Below, one piece after another: positions 49,440-49,858 of a stretch of DNA of 49,858 bases (positions are counted from its first letter, which is position 1; every line of letters begins with the position of its first letter). The notes below the pieces were generated by a model, which saw nothing but the letters and a program-made list of their open reading frames with translations, was not told the origin of the DNA and made no database searches. The position numbers and the translations under genes are program-made. The stretch spans positions 181 to 50,038 of the forward strand of contig NZ_KB893744.1 of NCBI RefSeq assembly GCF_000374165.1. Reading direction: 5' to 3'. Source of the stretch: Parafrankia elaeagni. GTDB taxonomy: Bacteria > Actinomycetota > Actinomycetes > Frankiales > Frankiaceae.

Positions 49440-49858
49440 TCACTCTCCGTCTCGCTCAGCCCGAATGCGAAAGGAGCCTTCAGGTTCCGGGGAATTTTCC
49501 CCACGGCCACCTCCGCTACTAGATGCCGCGTCGGCCGCCCTGCGGATTGCAATAGCCATCTCGGAGTCCGATTTAGAACCCGTTCTCCTAAAACGAGTTT
49601 CGAGGGCAGAGGCGAAGTTGTTGACGATTTTTACCCATTCCGGATTCCTTGGCGAAGAGACATCAACAGCGATTCGGCCAAGCTTGATCGATTCGTCCAA
49701 ATCGGATGCAAGACCTGTCCGCTCGAATCGCGTCTGCAAAACTGCGCCAAGATTGGACAGCATCGCGGCCCGGTCAGGATGCTCGACCGGGACAACAGCG
49801 ACAGCCTCACGGGCAACAGCAACCGCCTGACCCAAATCGGCCAGATCTCCACTCAGTT
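49440..49858 (-). CDS. TPR-repeat protein (5' part beyond window)
   Basis: The frame is open to the window edge and ends at TGA 49440-49442, so only the last ~139 residues are seen. They contain TPR-type repeats of the kind found in bacterial CHAT/STAND proteins: HPDRAAMLSNLGAVLQTRFE, RTGLASDLDESIKLGRIAV and NPEWVKIVNNFASALETRF. A polar tail (SSSGGGRGENSPEPEGS) closes the protein. Catalytic domains of such proteins (CHAT protease, NTPase) usually lie N-terminal or at the far end and cannot be seen here. It is followed at 6 bp by the small GQAGAVGP-motif gene, with which it likely forms an operon. The A/T-richer codon use matches that gene. Confidence 0.7.
   Translation of the reverse strand, partial: LSGDLADLGQAVAVAREAVAVVPVEHPDRAAMLSNLGAVLQTRFERTGLASDLDESIKLGRIAVDVSSPRNPEWVKIVNNFASALETRFRRTGSKSDSEMAIAIRRAADAASSSGGGRGENSPEPEGSFRIRAERDGE

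Overview
The window looks like accessory DNA from a very G+C-rich actinomycete, most likely Frankia or a close relative. This rests on the strong G/C third-position bias, frequent GTG starts, ATG-proximal (leaderless-type) -10 boxes, the IS1380/IS4/ISAs1 style of insertion sequences and the Streptomyces/Frankia-type small families (DUF6879, DUF5753-like XRE proteins). The genus is an inference. No rRNA or complete tRNA gene is present.

The core is a type 2 BREX (phage growth limitation, Pgl) locus carried in two blocks on the + strand. Block 1 (2.1-15.2 kb) holds a DUF262 protein, a CBS-HEPN protein, PglW (NERD nuclease-like domain, dead kinase-like domain, live Ser/Thr kinase), an AAA ATPase fused to a PD-(D/E)XK nuclease-like domain, and the adenine methyltransferase PglX. 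Block 2 (24.9-35.3 kb) is a tightly overlapping operon pglY-pglZ-brxD-brxHI. Known Pgl biology assigns modification to PglX, regulation/phosphorylation to PglW, and an ATPase and a phosphatase-superfamily protein to PglY and PglZ. The DUF262, CBS-HEPN and AAA-nuclease genes are candidate extra effectors or sensors tied to the kinase/methyltransferase block.

The two blocks are separated by about 9.6 kb of unrelated and partly decaying genes: a RibD-like deaminase, two small unknown genes, an XRE/TPR-like regulator, a broken XRE regulator next to DUF6879, a DUF4234-like membrane protein, RNase HI, a nuclease-domain remnant, a propeller lipoprotein, a truncated DUF4411 toxin with its XRE/ImmA partner, and an orphan excisionase-type HTH gene. 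A degenerate second copy of the pglX 3' end lies about 0.8 kb downstream of the real one.

Left of the Pgl locus (0-1.9 kb) are a transposase remnant and a divergent TauD-type dioxygenase / TetR pair with repeats suggesting an operator. Right of it (35.4-40.8 kb) are a small HTH protein, a DEAD-box RNA helicase, an ISAs1 remnant and a two-gene unit (membrane protein plus PD-(D/E)XK-like protein) that could be an uncharacterised defence cassette.

From 40.8 to 47.2 kb the DNA is an insertion-sequence graveyard: two damaged IS1380 copies sharing 15-bp outer ends, a frameshifted IS4 element with 19-bp inverted repeats, and a PIN/HTH toxin-antitoxin pair. A tRNA 3'-half sequence occurs at 41.9 kb and again at 47.5 kb, the second next to a tyrosine integrase with tandem 11-bp repeats in front of it, so a mobile element probably begins near 47.5 kb and runs past the right edge. 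Its first visible cargo is a lower-G+C pair on the - strand: a TPR protein (cut by the window edge) and a small unknown protein.
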